A DNA stretch of 64,000 nt from Clostridia bacterium (GTDB taxonomy: Bacteria; Bacillota; Clostridia; Christensenellales; Aristaeellaceae), in NCBI GenBank assembly GCA_017936765.1, contig JAGBEX010000014.1:248001-312000 (forward strand), in the 5' to 3' direction. A program made the translations under genes and the position numbers. How positions within the stretch are numbered: position 1 is the stretch's first letter; every line of letters begins with the position of its first letter. This document shows, piece after piece, positions 51,674 through 62,070 of this stretch. The notes under the pieces are model-generated. The model saw nothing but the letters and a program-made list of their open reading frames with translations, searched no databases and was not told the origin of the DNA.

Positions 51674-52279
51674 ATGACGATCCTGACTTACATTCTGGTA
51701 GCCATCATCGCCTATCTGATGGGTTCTATTTCCACCGGTCTGCTGGTGGCAAAGTTTTTCAATGGCCCCAACCTGCGCGAGGTGGGCAGCAAGAACACCG
51801 GTGCCAGCAATGTGCTGCGTACCATGGGACTGAAAAGCGGCCTGATCACCTTTGTGGGCGACTGCCTCAAGTGCCTGCTGGCCTCCCTCATCGGCCGCTG
51901 GCTGCTGGGACAGTATGGCGCCATGTGGGCTGCCCTGTTCGTGATCCTGGGCCACAACTGGCCCATCTTCTTCCAGTTCAAGGGTGGCAAAGGTGTGGCC
52001 AGCTCCTGCGGCATGATGCTGGTGTGCTTCCCTATCCCTGCCCTGATCAGCTATGTGGTAGCCATCGCTGTGATCGCCACCACCAAGTTCATCTCCCTGG
52101 GCAGCATGGTGCTTTTGACGCTTTATGCCATCATCGTCTCTCTGTTCTACAGTGGCGGTGATCTGATCATCATCGGCTGGGCCGTGCTGATGGCCGCGCT
52201 GTGCATCATCCGCCACCGCACCAACATCACCCGCCTGCTGAACGGCACCGAGAGCAAGATCGGTCAGAAGGTCAAGTAA
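51674..52279 (+). CDS. plsY: Glycerol-3-phosphate acyltransferase PlsY
   Basis: A 201-residue polytopic membrane enzyme that acylates glycerol-3-phosphate with acyl-phosphate to start phospholipid synthesis. Three PlsY loops are seen: MGSISTGLLVAK, REVGSKNTGASNVLRTMG and HNWPIFFQFKGGKGVASSCG. Five membrane segments are evident. AAAAAGGAGAAATAATCGCCT precedes the ATG. The usual downstream partners gpsA and spoIVA are not present. lepA follows instead. Confidence 0.96.
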   Translation: MTILTYILVAIIAYLMGSISTGLLVAKFFNGPNLREVGSKNTGASNVLRTMGLKSGLITFVGDCLKCLLASLIGRWLLGQYGAMWAALFVILGHNWPIFFQFKGGKGVASSCGMMLVCFPIPALISYVVAIAVIATTKFISLGSMVLLTLYAIIVSLFYSGGDLIIIGWAVLMAALCIIRHRTNITRLLNGTESKIGQKVK

Positions 52280-52312
52280 TATTCGCCCACCCGGGCTTTG
52301 GAGGAAACAGCT

Positions 52313-54112
52313 GTGTCCGACAGACTTTCCAAGATTCGCAATTTCTGCATTATTGCCCACATCGACCACGGCAAGTCCACCCTGGCCGACCGCATTCTGG
52401 AAAAGACCGGCGTGTTCGAGCGCCGTGAGATGGTCGAACAGATCCTGGACAGCATGGAGCTGGAACGCGAGCGCGGCATCACCATCAAAAGCAAGGCCGT
52501 GCGCATGAACTATACCGGCAAGGATGGCGAGACCTACACCCTGAACCTCATCGACACCCCCGGCCACGTTGACTTCACCTATGAGGTCAGCCGTGCTTTG
52601 GCTGCCTGCGAGGGCGCGCTGCTGGTGGTGGACGCCACCCAGGGCATCGAGGCGCAGACCCTGGCCAATGTGTACATGGCCCTGGAGCATGACCTGGAAA
52701 CCATCCCCGTGATCAACAAGATCGACCTGCCCTCCGCCCAGCCTGAGGTGGTGCGCCAGGAGATCGAGGATGTGATCGGCCTGGATGCTTCCTTTGCCCC
52801 CTGCGTTTCCGCCAAGACTGGTCTGAATATCGAGGACGTGCTGGAAGCCATCGTGCAGCATATTCCCGCGCCCAAGGGCGACGCCGCCGCTCCCCTGCAG
52901 GCGCTGATTTTCGATGCCTTCTACGATAACTACCGCGGCGCCATCTGCTTTGTCCGCGTAAAGGAAGGCGAGCTTCGCGCCGGTATGCGGATGCGCCTGA
53001 TGGCCACCGGCGGTGAGTTTGACATTGTGGAGGTCGGCACCTTCAATCCCGGCTATCAGCCCTGCGACGCCCTGCGTCCCGGCGACGTAGGCTACGTGGC
53101 TGCTTCCATCAAGGATGTGCGTGAGACCCGCGTGGGCGATACCATCACCGACGCTGCCCGGCCCGCCGCCGCCCCCCTGCCCGGCTACCGTCAGGTGACC
53201 CCCATGGTGTTCTGCGGCATCTACCCTGCCGACGGTGCGGACTACCCCGCCCTGAAGGACGCCCTGGAAAAGCTTCGCATGAACGATGCTTCCCTGTCCT
53301 TCGACCCGGAGACCTCCGTCGCCCTGGGCTATGGCTTCCGGTGCGGCTTCCTGGGCCTGTTGCACATGGACATCATCACCACCCGCCTGGAGCGCGAGTG
53401 GGACCTGAACCTGGTCACCACCGCCCCCAGCGTTATCTACCGCGTCACCAAGACCGACGGCAGTGTGCTGATGATCGACAACCCCACCAACCTGCCCAAG
53501 GTGGATGAGATCAGCTGCATGGAGGAGCCCTTCGTCCATGCCACCATCTACACTCCCCAGGACAGCGTGGGTACCCTGATGGATCTGTGCAAGGACAAGC
53601 GCGGCATTTTCCTGGATATGCAGTACGAGGGCAACCGCGTGAAACTGAACTACGACATACCCCTGAACGAGATCATCTTCGATTTCTTCGACCAGATCAA
53701 GAGCCGCAGCCGTGGCTATGCCTCCTTCGATTACGAGTTGAAGGACTACCGCGAAAGCGACCTGGTAAAGATGGATATCCTGCTCAATGGCGATATCTGC
53801 GACGCCTTCTCCATCATCGTGCATCGCGACAAGGCCTATGGTCGTGGCCGCGGCATCTGCGAAAAGCTGAAGGATGTGATCCCGCGCCAGATGTTCGAGA
53901 TCCCCATCCAGGCGGCCATCGGCGGCAAGGTCATTGCCCGCGAGACCGTGAAGGCCATGCGCAAAGACGTGCTGGCCAAGTGCTATGGCGGCGATATTAC
54001 CCGAAAGAAGAAGCTCTTGGAAAAGCAGAAGGAAGGCAAGAAGCGTATGCGCCAGTTTGGTACCGTGCAGGTACCCAGCGAAGCCTTCCTGGCCGTACTC
54101 AAAATGGACTAA
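52313..54112 (+). CDS. lepA: Elongation factor 4 (LepA)
   Basis: A 599-residue ribosome-associated GTPase that can back-translocate ribosomes or act in initiation and assembly. G motifs: [30 protein letters not shown] and [31 protein letters not shown] and the C-terminal basic domain [25 protein letters not shown] are LepA-specific. The start is GTG at 52313 with GGAGGAAACAGCT upstream. Close to hemW, as in most Firmicutes. Confidence 0.97.
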   Translation: MSDRLSKIRNFCIIAHIDHGKSTLADRILEKTGVFERREMVEQILDSMELERERGITIKSKAVRMNYTGKDGETYTLNLIDTPGHVDFTYEVSRALAACEGALLVVDATQGIEAQTLANVYMALEHDLETIPVINKIDLPSAQPEVVRQEIEDVIGLDASFAPCVSAKTGLNIEDVLEAIVQHIPAPKGDAAAPLQALIFDAFYDNYRGAICFVRVKEGELRAGMRMRLMATGGEFDIVEVGTFNPGYQPCDALRPGDVGYVAASIKDVRETRVGDTITDAARPAAAPLPGYRQVTPMVFCGIYPADGADYPALKDALEKLRMNDASLSFDPETSVALGYGFRCGFLGLLHMDIITTRLEREWDLNLVTTAPSVIYRVTKTDGSVLMIDNPTNLPKVDEISCMEEPFVHATIYTPQDSVGTLMDLCKDKRGIFLDMQYEGNRVKLNYDIPLNEIIFDFFDQIKSRSRGYASFDYELKDYRESDLVKMDILLNGDICDAFSIIVHRDKAYGRGRGICEKLKDVIPRQMFEIPIQAAIGGKVIARETVKAMRKDVLAKCYGGDITRKKKLLEKQKEGKKRMRQFGTVQVPSEAFLAVLKMD

Positions 54113-54124
54113 GCGAGGTGCGTC

Positions 54125-54649
54125 ATGCCCCTTACCCCACAGGAGGAACGCCACATTCCCCATACGGTATGCTTCACAGGTCACAGGCAGCTTGATGAAA
54201 ACGAGCTGCCTGCGCTTGTATTGCGGCTGGATCGTGTGCTGGAAAAGCTGTATCAGCAGGGCTATCGGCGCTTTCTGTGCGGTGGGGCCATGGGGTTTGA
54301 TATGCTGGCTGCCGAGCGGGTCATTGCCCTGAAGCAGCAGCATGATGACGTTTCCCTCATCATGGCGCTCCCCTGCGCCACCCAGTCCAACGCCTGGCCG
54401 GTGGAGATCGGGCAGCGATACGAGCGCATCCTCTATGCCGCCGACGAGACCCATGTGCTTTCCCCTGCCTACTACAAGGGCTGCATGATGGTGCGCAACC
54501 GCTTCATGGTGGATCGCTCCGCCTGCGTGATCTGCTATCTCACCAATATAAAAGGCGGCACGGCTTCCACCGTGGCCTACGCGTCCAAACAGGAGCGAAC
54601 CCTGCTGAACATCGCCATGGAGGACGCCTGCACCGCCTTTTGCGAGTGA
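54125..54649 (+). CDS. DUF1273/YpsA-like SLOG family protein
   Basis: A 174-residue Rossmann-like protein. TVCFTGHRQL at the start, FLCGGAMGFDMLAAERVI, and CVICYLTNIKGGTASTVAYASKQE near the end match the SLOG superfamily, whose members bind nucleotides or their derivatives. The exact ligand is unknown. GCGAGGTGCGTC precedes the ATG and the gene begins 13 bases after lepA, so it is in the same unit. Confidence 0.85.
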   Translation: MPLTPQEERHIPHTVCFTGHRQLDENELPALVLRLDRVLEKLYQQGYRRFLCGGAMGFDMLAAERVIALKQQHDDVSLIMALPCATQSNAWPVEIGQRYERILYAADETHVLSPAYYKGCMMVRNRFMVDRSACVICYLTNIKGGTASTVAYASKQERTLLNIAMEDACTAFCE

Positions 54650-54655
54650 AGCAAT

Positions 54656-55018
54656 TTAGTTTTTGCCGCGGATCTGATGGATGGAGCCTTCCACGTACTG
54701 CTCTTCGGTCTTGATTTCCCAATGGAGCAGCACCGTCAGTGCAGCACGCAGGGCGATCACCGCGCCCAGGATGGCCAGTTCCGTCCAATCGCGGGCAATG
54801 ACGGTGCGCAGCACCTCGCCGCCCAGCTTGAATTCCAGCGCCAGCGCAATGCCCTGCGCCAGCTTCAGGCGAATGTGCGGATCCTTTTTGAAATAGCCGA
54901 TCAAGCCCTGTACCGCTGTGATCATCAGCACAAGGATACCTGCCAGCTCCACCAGACGAATGCCGATCTCCGCGGAATAGCGAACAACATCCTCCAGAAA
55001 CATAACGATCGCTTCCAT
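54656..55018 (-). CDS. DUF1622 family membrane protein
   Basis: A 120-residue protein with three hydrophobic stretches: IRLVELAGILVLMITAVQGLIGY, the LKLAQGIALALEFKLGGEVLRT region, and LAILGAVIALRAALTVLLHWEI. The last two resemble DUF1622. The role is unknown, although members are often annotated as integral membrane proteins. The ATG at 55018 follows GAGGAGG. It is the only minus-strand gene between the lepA and hemW units and converges on the DUF1273 gene. Confidence 0.8.
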   Translation of the reverse strand: MEAIVMFLEDVVRYSAEIGIRLVELAGILVLMITAVQGLIGYFKKDPHIRLKLAQGIALALEFKLGGEVLRTVIARDWTELAILGAVIALRAALTVLLHWEIKTEEQYVEGSIHQIRGKN

Positions 55019-55106
55019 ATGAACCTCCTCGTTTGTGCAAAATGTTCTGATACCATTGTACACGATTTTTCTGCAAAATGCACTACCCATTTGCAAAGGA
55101 GCCGCC

Positions 55107-56255
55107 ATGGAATTATACATTCACATTCCCTTTTGCGCCCGAAAGTGCCGCTATTGCGATTTCGCCTCCTATGCGGGCTGTGAATCGCAGATGGCCGACT
55201 ACGTGGACGCTGTGCTGAATGAAGCAAGCCTCCGTGCAAAACAGCTGGGGAATATTTCGTTTGAGACCGTGTTCATCGGCGGCGGCACCCCTTCGCTGCT
55301 TCCTGCTTCTTTGCTGGATAAATTGCTGAAGGGCATCCGTGAGCATTTCACCATTGCTTCCCATGCCGAGTTCACCTGCGAGGCCAATCCTGGCACCCTC
55401 ACAGAGGAATGGCTGCGCGTTGCTATTGTCCATGGCATGAATCGCCTCTCCATGGGTATGCAGGCCTACCAACCCGAACTGCTGAACACCCTTGGCCGCA
55501 TCCACACCTACGAGCAGGTGGAGCAATCCGTTACCATGGCCAAGGCGCAGGGCATCAGCAATATCAGCCTTGACCTGATGTTTGGCCTGCCTGGTCAAAC
55601 CCTTCCCCAATGGCAGGAAACCCTTCACGCGGCGCTGGCACTGCATCCCCAGCACCTGAGCTGCTATGGGCTGATCCCCGAGGAAGGCACTCCTCTGAAG
55701 CAGGATCTGGACACTGGCAAGCTTTCCCTGCCTGATGAGGACGCCGAGCGCGCCATGTATGACGAGACCCTGCACCTGCTGGCATCACAGGGTTATCAGC
55801 AATACGAAATCTCCAACTTTGCTCTGCCGGGATATGCCTGCCAGCACAATCTTGGTTATTGGCAGCAGGTGCCTTATCTTGGGCTTGGCGCAGCTGCCAG
55901 CTCCATGCTGACTGGCTCCATCACAGCCGCCTACACCAGGGAGACCAACCCCGCGTCCTTACAGGATTACATGGCTATGGTTTCCCAAAACGCCTGGGAA
56001 ATGCGCGAGGTGTTGCCCATCACCCGGCAGGAAGCCCGTTTTGAAACCATGATGCTTGGCTTGCGCACCACCCAGGGTGTAAGCGAAACAGCGTTCGCTG
56101 CCCATCATGGCTGCTCGCTGGAAGAATGCTACGGTGCGCAGCTGCGCAGTCTCGCCCAGCGCGGGCTTATGGAACATCAAGGCGACAGCTGGCGTCTGAC
56201 GCGCCGCGGCATGGATGTGCAGAATGCCATCCTTGTGGAACTCATGGACGACTAA
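55107..56255 (+). CDS. hemW: Radical SAM heme chaperone HemW
   Basis: A 382-residue radical SAM protein related to HemN. The [4Fe-4S] motif is CARKCRYCDF (C-x3-C-x2-C), preceded by LYIHIPFC. GGGTPSLLPASLL and MGMQAYQPELLNTLGRIHTY follow, then a C-terminal winged-helix HemN_C domain. Lack of the CxxxCxxCxC pattern argues for HemW rather than HemN. HemW binds haem and delivers it to acceptors. AAAGGAG lies before the ATG at 55107. In most Firmicutes it lies beside lepA. Confidence 0.95.
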   Translation: MELYIHIPFCARKCRYCDFASYAGCESQMADYVDAVLNEASLRAKQLGNISFETVFIGGGTPSLLPASLLDKLLKGIREHFTIASHAEFTCEANPGTLTEEWLRVAIVHGMNRLSMGMQAYQPELLNTLGRIHTYEQVEQSVTMAKAQGISNISLDLMFGLPGQTLPQWQETLHAALALHPQHLSCYGLIPEEGTPLKQDLDTGKLSLPDEDAERAMYDETLHLLASQGYQQYEISNFALPGYACQHNLGYWQQVPYLGLGAAASSMLTGSITAAYTRETNPASLQDYMAMVSQNAWEMREVLPITRQEARFETMMLGLRTTQGVSETAFAAHHGCSLEECYGAQLRSLAQRGLMEHQGDSWRLTRRGMDVQNAILVELMDD

Positions 56256-56257
56256 AG

Positions 56258-56297
56258 AACACCCCGGACAGATCGAATTCCGTCCGGGGTGTTTTCT
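56258..56297. terminator. Bidirectional terminator between hemW and ppk1
   Basis: Perfect 12-base arms AACACCCCGGAC (56258-56269) and GTCCGGGGTGTT (56282-56293), with a T run on the plus side. Confidence 0.9.
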
Positions 56298-58348
56298 TAT
56301 ACACGGCTCTCCGCAGCCTTGCGGTAGGCCTCGTCGTAGAGCCAGTTCTGGCTGGAAAGGGGCGTTTCACCGCCGGGATAGCGCCGTGCATAGGTGCCGT
56401 CCGGCTGCTGCTCCCGCGCCTGCACATTGTCCTGCCAGATCACGCGGAACACGTTCTCCAGCCGTGCTTTGGCGTTCTCATCAACAATGGGGCAGGCCAC
56501 CTCCACGCGGCGCAGGGTATTGCGGGTCATCCAGTCAGCGCTGGAGATGTAGTGCCGCGCTTGCGCACCATCGCCGAAAATATAGATGCGACTATGCTCC
56601 AGGAAGCGTCCAACCACGCTGATGATGCGGATATTCTCCGTCAGGCCCGGCACACCGGAGCGCAAGCAGCAAATGCCGCGCACGATCATATCGATCTTCA
56701 CACCGGCCTGACTGGCTTCCACCAGCTTCTTCATCAGCGTCTTGTCCGTCAGGCTGTTGAGCTTCAGGCGGATATGTCCCGTGCTGCCCTTGGCGATCTC
56801 CCCATCGATCATGTCGATCAGCTTGTTCTGTAGGCAATGGGGCGCCACCAGCAGATGCTGCATATGATCCACAGTCTCGCCCAGCATCAGCGCCTGGAAG
56901 ACCATCATGGCTTCCTCGCCAATCTCCTTGCGGGCGGTCATGTAGCTCAGGTCGGTGTAGAGGCGGCTGGTCTTTTCATTGTAGTTACCGGTGCCGATCT
57001 GGGTGATGTACTGGATGCCCTCGTCCGTCTTGCGGGTGATGAGGCACAGCTTGCTGTGTACCTTCATATGCTCAATGCCATAGATCACATGGCAGCCAGC
57101 GCGCTCCAGGCGGCGGCTCCACTCGATATTGTTCTCTTCATCAAAGCGGGCTTTCAGCTCCACCAGCACGTCCACCTGCTTGCCGTTTTCGGCGGCTTCC
57201 ACCAGGCTCTCCACCACCTTGCTGTCCCTGGCCAGGCGGTAGAGCGTCATGCGGATGGACACCACCTGCGGGTCATGGGCAGCCTGGGAAAGCATGGTGA
57301 GGAAGGGACGGATGCTCTGGTAGGGATAATGCAGCAGCACGTCCTTTTCCAACACCTGATCGATGATGGGCTTGCGCTCGTCCAGGTCAGGCGTTGCCTG
57401 GGGATGCCGGGGTGCATAGAACAATTCCGCATGGCTGCGCAGGTGATCCTGAATACCGAACAGGAAGGACATATCCAGCGGCGCATCGTACTCATACACA
57501 CGCTCCATGTCCAGCTTCAGATGGCCGCAGAGCTTCTCAATGATGGCCACATCGATCTGCCTGCTCAGCTCCAGCCGCACCGGGCAAAGCTTCTGGCGAA
57601 GCTTCACCACCTCGGCCATATGCTCGCGGTAGTTCAGATCCTCGTCGTAGATGCTGTCCGCATCGATATCCGCATTGCGGGTGATGCGCGCCAGCGTCTT
57701 GCTCACCACGCGATAGCCGGGGAACATCAGCGGCAGGAAGTGCAGGATCAGCTCTTCTGCCAGCATGAAGCAGCCCGTGCGCTCCGGAATGGCGATCAGC
57801 CGCGGGAACACATTGCCCCCGCAAGGCACAATGCCAATCTTCTGCTTGTCGCCCTTGGTTCCAAGCACCGCAACGGCATAGATGTCCTTGTTCTTCAGGA
57901 ACGGAAAGGACTGCTTCTTCCCCACAATGAAGGTGGAAAGCAGGGGCAGGAACTCCCTGCGGAACATATCCTCCAGATACTTGCTGGATTCGCTGCTGAT
58001 GGCGCGGAAATCCACAATGGAGATACCCTGCTCGCCCAGGCGCTCCATCAGCTCCACATAGGTTTTATCCCGCCGATGGCAAAGCGCACGGATCCGCGCC
58101 AGCGCAGCATCGATCTGCTCCCCCGGCGTCATGTAGGTCTTGTTCTCCCGGCTCTCTTTGTCCAGCAGCATCTGATCATGCAGGCTGCCGATGCGCACCA
58201 TGAAGAACTCATCCAGATTGCTCTGGAAAATCGAAAGGAAGGACAGCCTTTCGCACAGCGGAACACGGGTGTCCTCGGCCTCTTCCAGCACGCGCTCGTT
58301 AAAGCGCAGCCAGGAAAGTTCTCTGTTTTCAAAGCAGGTCGTATCCAT
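56297..58348 (-). CDS. ppk1: Polyphosphate kinase 1
   Basis: A 683-residue enzyme that polymerises ATP gamma-phosphate into inorganic polyphosphate. The start ENRELSWLRFNERVLEEA is diagnostic. The autophosphorylated histidine is in YGIEHMKVHSKLCLITRK. RLNSLTDKTLMKKLVEAS and GDGAQARHYISSADWMTRN complete the PLD-like core. GAAAGGAG precedes the ATG. It lies 18 bases after recG on the same strand, as the last gene of yloU-yloV-recG-ppk1. That placement is not the common one. Confidence 0.96.
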   Translation of the reverse strand: MDTTCFENRELSWLRFNERVLEEAEDTRVPLCERLSFLSIFQSNLDEFFMVRIGSLHDQMLLDKESRENKTYMTPGEQIDAALARIRALCHRRDKTYVELMERLGEQGISIVDFRAISSESSKYLEDMFRREFLPLLSTFIVGKKQSFPFLKNKDIYAVAVLGTKGDKQKIGIVPCGGNVFPRLIAIPERTGCFMLAEELILHFLPLMFPGYRVVSKTLARITRNADIDADSIYDEDLNYREHMAEVVKLRQKLCPVRLELSRQIDVAIIEKLCGHLKLDMERVYEYDAPLDMSFLFGIQDHLRSHAELFYAPRHPQATPDLDERKPIIDQVLEKDVLLHYPYQSIRPFLTMLSQAAHDPQVVSIRMTLYRLARDSKVVESLVEAAENGKQVDVLVELKARFDEENNIEWSRRLERAGCHVIYGIEHMKVHSKLCLITRKTDEGIQYITQIGTGNYNEKTSRLYTDLSYMTARKEIGEEAMMVFQALMLGETVDHMQHLLVAPHCLQNKLIDMIDGEIAKGSTGHIRLKLNSLTDKTLMKKLVEASQAGVKIDMIVRGICCLRSGVPGLTENIRIISVVGRFLEHSRIYIFGDGAQARHYISSADWMTRNTLRRVEVACPIVDENAKARLENVFRVIWQDNVQAREQQPDGTYARRYPGGETPLSSQNWLYDEAYRKAAESRV

Positions 58349-58366
58349 GGTTATCTCCTTTCGCGG

Positions 58367-60373
58367 TCAGTTCAAAGCCACCTGGCTCAACTTATCACGA
58401 TAATACAGCGCGGCTTCGCGCTCCACAGCCTCTCGTTCTTCCTGCAGCGCCGGGTCTTCCCGCAGCTGCTTCATACAGCGGGAGGCTTCCTCCAGCATAC
58501 GCACATCGCCATCCAGCAGGAAATCCGCTATCATCTCGCCGGACTGCCGCGTCCCCATCAGGTCACCGGGGCCGCGCAGTTCAAGATCCTTCTGCGCCAC
58601 CACAAAACCATCGTTGGTCTTGCACAGGATGCGCAGGCGCTCGTTCTCATCTGCCAGCAGGAAGCACCAGCTTTCCGCGTTTCCGCGCCCGACACGCCCA
58701 CGCAGCTGATGCAGCTGGGACAGGCCATAGCGCTCGGCATTTTCGATCACCATCACGCTGGCATTGGGGACGTTCACGCCCACCTCGATCACCGTGGTGG
58801 AAACAAGCACATCCGTCTCGCCAGCGGCAAAAGCCCGCAATACCTCGGCCTTCTCATCAGCCTTCTGTGCACCCCAGGTCAAGCCCACCCGGAGACCTGC
58901 CAGCTCATTGGCCGTCAACGCCTCATAGGTAGCCTTGGCCGAGCGAACGTTGTCGATGACCTCGCTGTCCTCCACAAGGGGGCAGACCACATAGGCCTGT
59001 CTGCCCTGCCGAACCTGCTCCCGCAGGAAGCCGTACATATCGCTGCGCTTGCTTTCCGGCACAAGGCGGGTTTGCACAGGCGTACGCCCCGGGGGCAGTT
59101 CATCCACCACGGACACATCCAGATCGCCATAGAGGATCAGCGCCAGGGTCCGCGGAATGGGTGTGGCGGACATCACCAGCACATGGGGCGCTCTGGCGTC
59201 CTGCACGCCTTTCTCCTGCAAGGTGGAGCGCTGCCGCACGCCAAAGCGGTGCTGCTCGTCGGTCACCACCAGGCCAAGGCGCTGGTAGATCACACCCTCG
59301 CTGATCAGCGCATGGGTGCCGAACACAGCCTGCCACTTGCCTTCTGACAGCGCAGCGTGTGCCGCCCGCTTGTCCTTTACCTTCATGGAGCCGATCAGCA
59401 GCCCGCAGGTAATGCCCAGCGGCTCCAGCAAAGCCTTGGCTGACTCGTAATGCTGCCGGGCAAGGATCTCCGTGGGGGCCATCATGGCTGCCTGATACCC
59501 AGCGCCGCAGGTCATGGCAATGGCGCCAAAGGCCAGCGCCGTCTTTCCGCAGCCCACATCGCCCTGCACCAGGCGGCTCATAGCACGCTCCCGGCGCAAG
59601 TCCTGGGCGATCTCCTCCAGCACGCGCTTCTGCGCACCCGTAGGCGTAAAGGGCATATGCTGCCAGAAGCCCTCGCAGGCATCCTCCTTCAGCGGAAGCG
59701 CAATGCCGTTCTCCTGATGGTTTCGCACCAGCCCAATGGCAGCCTGATACATCAGCATCTGCTCAAAAGCCAGCCGCCGACGCGCTATTCGTAGATTATC
59801 CAGATTATCCGGAAAATGTGCCTGCCGGATGGCAAAATTTCTCTCACACAGCTCATGGCGCAGTCGCAGCGAACGTGGCAGCGTCTCCGGGCAGCACTCG
59901 TCCACCTGGGTCAGCGCCTTCTGCATCATCTCACGGAAGATCTTCGCCGGGATGCCCTTCACCGCCCGGTATACCGGCTGAATGGACAGCTCCGTTACCC
60001 GCTGCGGATTCTGCAACGCCCGCCTGCCGTTCTTCTCCACAACGCGGCCGAAGAGCATCACCAGCTCCCCTATCGGCAGCTGCTGGCACACCCAGGGCTG
60101 GTTATACCACACCAGGGGCAGCTTGCCACTTTCGTCCTGGAGGGATGCGTTGACCTTCGTCAGCCCATTAAAGCGGCTCAGCTTCGGCTTGTCATGCACC
60201 ACGCCCATCACCAGCACCTCGCCGCCACGCGCCTCGGAACAAGGGATGATCTTCGTCCTGTCCTCGTAGCGCACAGGAAGGCAGCATAACAAATCGCGCA
60301 ATGAGACAATGCCCATTGCGCGAAGTGATTCCAATCGGGTCGGGCCAATGCCCTTGAGCGTGGAAAGCTCCAT
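58367..60373 (-). CDS. recG: ATP-dependent DNA helicase RecG
   Basis: A 668-residue helicase that remodels stalled forks and branched DNA. An N-terminal wedge/OB domain (IGPTRLESLRAMGIVSLRDLL, RALQNPQRVTE) precedes the helicase core with Walker A GDVGCGKTALAFGA, DEQHRFG (the DExH-like box) and VLVSTTVIEVGVNVPNASVMVIE. QLHQLRGRVGR is motif VI. The ATG at 60373 follows directly after the yloV stop codon, with GGAG inside the yloV end. Confidence 0.97.
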   Translation of the reverse strand: MELSTLKGIGPTRLESLRAMGIVSLRDLLCCLPVRYEDRTKIIPCSEARGGEVLVMGVVHDKPKLSRFNGLTKVNASLQDESGKLPLVWYNQPWVCQQLPIGELVMLFGRVVEKNGRRALQNPQRVTELSIQPVYRAVKGIPAKIFREMMQKALTQVDECCPETLPRSLRLRHELCERNFAIRQAHFPDNLDNLRIARRRLAFEQMLMYQAAIGLVRNHQENGIALPLKEDACEGFWQHMPFTPTGAQKRVLEEIAQDLRRERAMSRLVQGDVGCGKTALAFGAIAMTCGAGYQAAMMAPTEILARQHYESAKALLEPLGITCGLLIGSMKVKDKRAAHAALSEGKWQAVFGTHALISEGVIYQRLGLVVTDEQHRFGVRQRSTLQEKGVQDARAPHVLVMSATPIPRTLALILYGDLDVSVVDELPPGRTPVQTRLVPESKRSDMYGFLREQVRQGRQAYVVCPLVEDSEVIDNVRSAKATYEALTANELAGLRVGLTWGAQKADEKAEVLRAFAAGETDVLVSTTVIEVGVNVPNASVMVIENAERYGLSQLHQLRGRVGRGNAESWCFLLADENERLRILCKTNDGFVVAQKDLELRGPGDLMGTRQSGEMIADFLLDGDVRMLEEASRCMKQLREDPALQEEREAVEREAALYYRDKLSQVALN

Positions 60374-60375
60374 AA

Positions 60376-62034
60376 TTACTCCACAGAAATCAGGTAATAA
60401 TACAGCGGCTGGCCGCCCATGTGGCACTCCACATCGCAGTCGGGATAAGCAGCAGCGATTTCCTCGGTGATCTGCTGGGCATCAGCCTCAGTGGTCTCCT
60501 GGCCAAAGTACACGGTGATCAGCTCATCGTCCTCGGTCACAACGGCCTTCATCATTTCCATCACCACGTCATGGACGCTGGTACCAGAATACTCGATGGC
60601 GCCATTGTGCAGGCCAATGATGTCACCCTCGTTGATATGCACGCCATTGTATTCGCTGTCGCGCACGGCATAGGTAACAGTACCGGTCTTCACGCGCTGA
60701 GCAGCTTCCTCCATGCGGGCAGCGTTCTCTTCGCCGCTGACATCGGGCTGGAAGGCCACCGCAGCAGCAATGCCCATGGCCACGTTCTTGGTGGGGATCA
60801 CGTACACTTCCTTCTCAGAAAGCTCCGCAGCCTGCTGGGCAGCCATGGTGACGTTGCCGTTGTTGGGGAACACGAACACGCACTTGGCATTCACAGCATT
60901 GATGGCATCCAGAATGTCCTTGATAGAAGGATTCATGGTCTGGCCGCCCTCAACAATGTGATCCACCGTCAGGTCACGGAAGATCTGGCTGAAGCCCTCG
61001 CCCAGGGAAACTGCCACCATGCCGAAGTCCTTTTCAGGCTCCTTGGGTGCAGCCTGCTCCTTGGCGGCTTCTTCCTTACGCTCGTTCTCGCGGCGCTGCT
61101 CCACCATGTTTTCGATCTTCAGGTTCACCAGTTCGCCCAGCTCCAGGCCATACTCCAGGGCGCGGCCGGGGTTGTTGGTGTGAACATGAACCTTGATCAC
61201 GTCCATGTCGTTCACCACCACAACGCTGTCACCAATGCGGTTCAGGCGGCGGCGGAAGGAGTCCACGGCATGTTCATTGCAGTCCTCATTCAGGTACTGG
61301 ATGAGGAACTCGGTGCAATAGGCGAACTTGATCTCCTCAATGGTCTCGTGGTTGTCCTCAAACACAGCCACGCCGTCGCTCTCCATGTCGGGAGCGATGG
61401 TGGAGATATCCTCGCCGCGCATCACAGCGGCATAGCCGGTGTAGATCAGCAAAAGGCCACGTCCGCCGGAGTCCACCACGCCAGCCTGCTTCAGAGCGGG
61501 CAGCATTTCGGTGGTGCGCTTCAGGATGTCCTCGCCAGCCTTGAGGATCACATTCATCAGGCCTTCATAATCCTCAGGCTCCTTCTGTGCCTGCTTGATG
61601 GCCTCTTCAGCGATCACGCGAGCCACCGTGAGGATGGTACCCTCCTTGGGCTTCATCACAGCCTTGTAGGCCTGGTCAGAGCCAGCCTTCAGGGCATTGG
61701 CGAACTGCACAGGGGTCACCTTATCCAGGCCGCTGAGGGCCTTGGCAAAGCCGCGCAGCAGCTGGGAGGTGATCACGCCGGAGTTGCCGCGGGCGCCGCG
61801 CAGCGCACCCTTGGCCACAGCATTGGCAGCCTCGTCGGCGCGCAGGAACTCCTTGCTGTTCACCTCGCGGGTGGCGCTCTGCATGGTCAGGGACATATTG
61901 GTGCCGGTATCACCGTCAGGTACGGGGAACACGTTCAGCGCGTCCACGGCCTCGCGGTTCTTTTCAAGCAGGGCTGCACCGGCAACCACCATGTCGCGCA
62001 GCAGCAGACCATCAATCGTCTTAAACTGAATCAA
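60376..62034 (-). CDS. DAK2 / fatty-acid-kinase FakA-like protein YloV
   Basis: A 552-residue cytoplasmic protein. The N-terminal Dak phosphatase (DhaL-like) domain has the nucleotide/Mg motif NVFPVPDGDTGTNMSLTM, and LRGARGNSGVITSQLLRGF follows. The C-terminal half contains DegV-like and fatty-acid-binding-associated segments (VFPNNGNVTMAAQQAAEL). In staphylococci FakA phosphorylates fatty acids carried by FakB. That role here is by homology. The order yloU-yloV-recG is conserved in Firmicutes. Confidence 0.94.
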   Translation of the reverse strand: MIQFKTIDGLLLRDMVVAGAALLEKNREAVDALNVFPVPDGDTGTNMSLTMQSATREVNSKEFLRADEAANAVAKGALRGARGNSGVITSQLLRGFAKALSGLDKVTPVQFANALKAGSDQAYKAVMKPKEGTILTVARVIAEEAIKQAQKEPEDYEGLMNVILKAGEDILKRTTEMLPALKQAGVVDSGGRGLLLIYTGYAAVMRGEDISTIAPDMESDGVAVFEDNHETIEEIKFAYCTEFLIQYLNEDCNEHAVDSFRRRLNRIGDSVVVVNDMDVIKVHVHTNNPGRALEYGLELGELVNLKIENMVEQRRENERKEEAAKEQAAPKEPEKDFGMVAVSLGEGFSQIFRDLTVDHIVEGGQTMNPSIKDILDAINAVNAKCVFVFPNNGNVTMAAQQAAELSEKEVYVIPTKNVAMGIAAAVAFQPDVSGEENAARMEEAAQRVKTGTVTYAVRDSEYNGVHINEGDIIGLHNGAIEYSGTSVHDVVMEMMKAVVTEDDELITVYFGQETTEADAQQITEEIAAAYPDCDVECHMGGQPLYYYLISVE

Positions 62035-62070
62035 AGGTTTTTCCTCCGTTCACGAGCGTTGGTATCGCTT

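Noticed and set aside
50924-54454. A 1176-codon open frame on the minus strand
   Set aside because: It is antisense to der, plsY, lepA and part of the DUF1273 gene. The composition is His/Gln/Gly/Val-heavy and no known motif appears.
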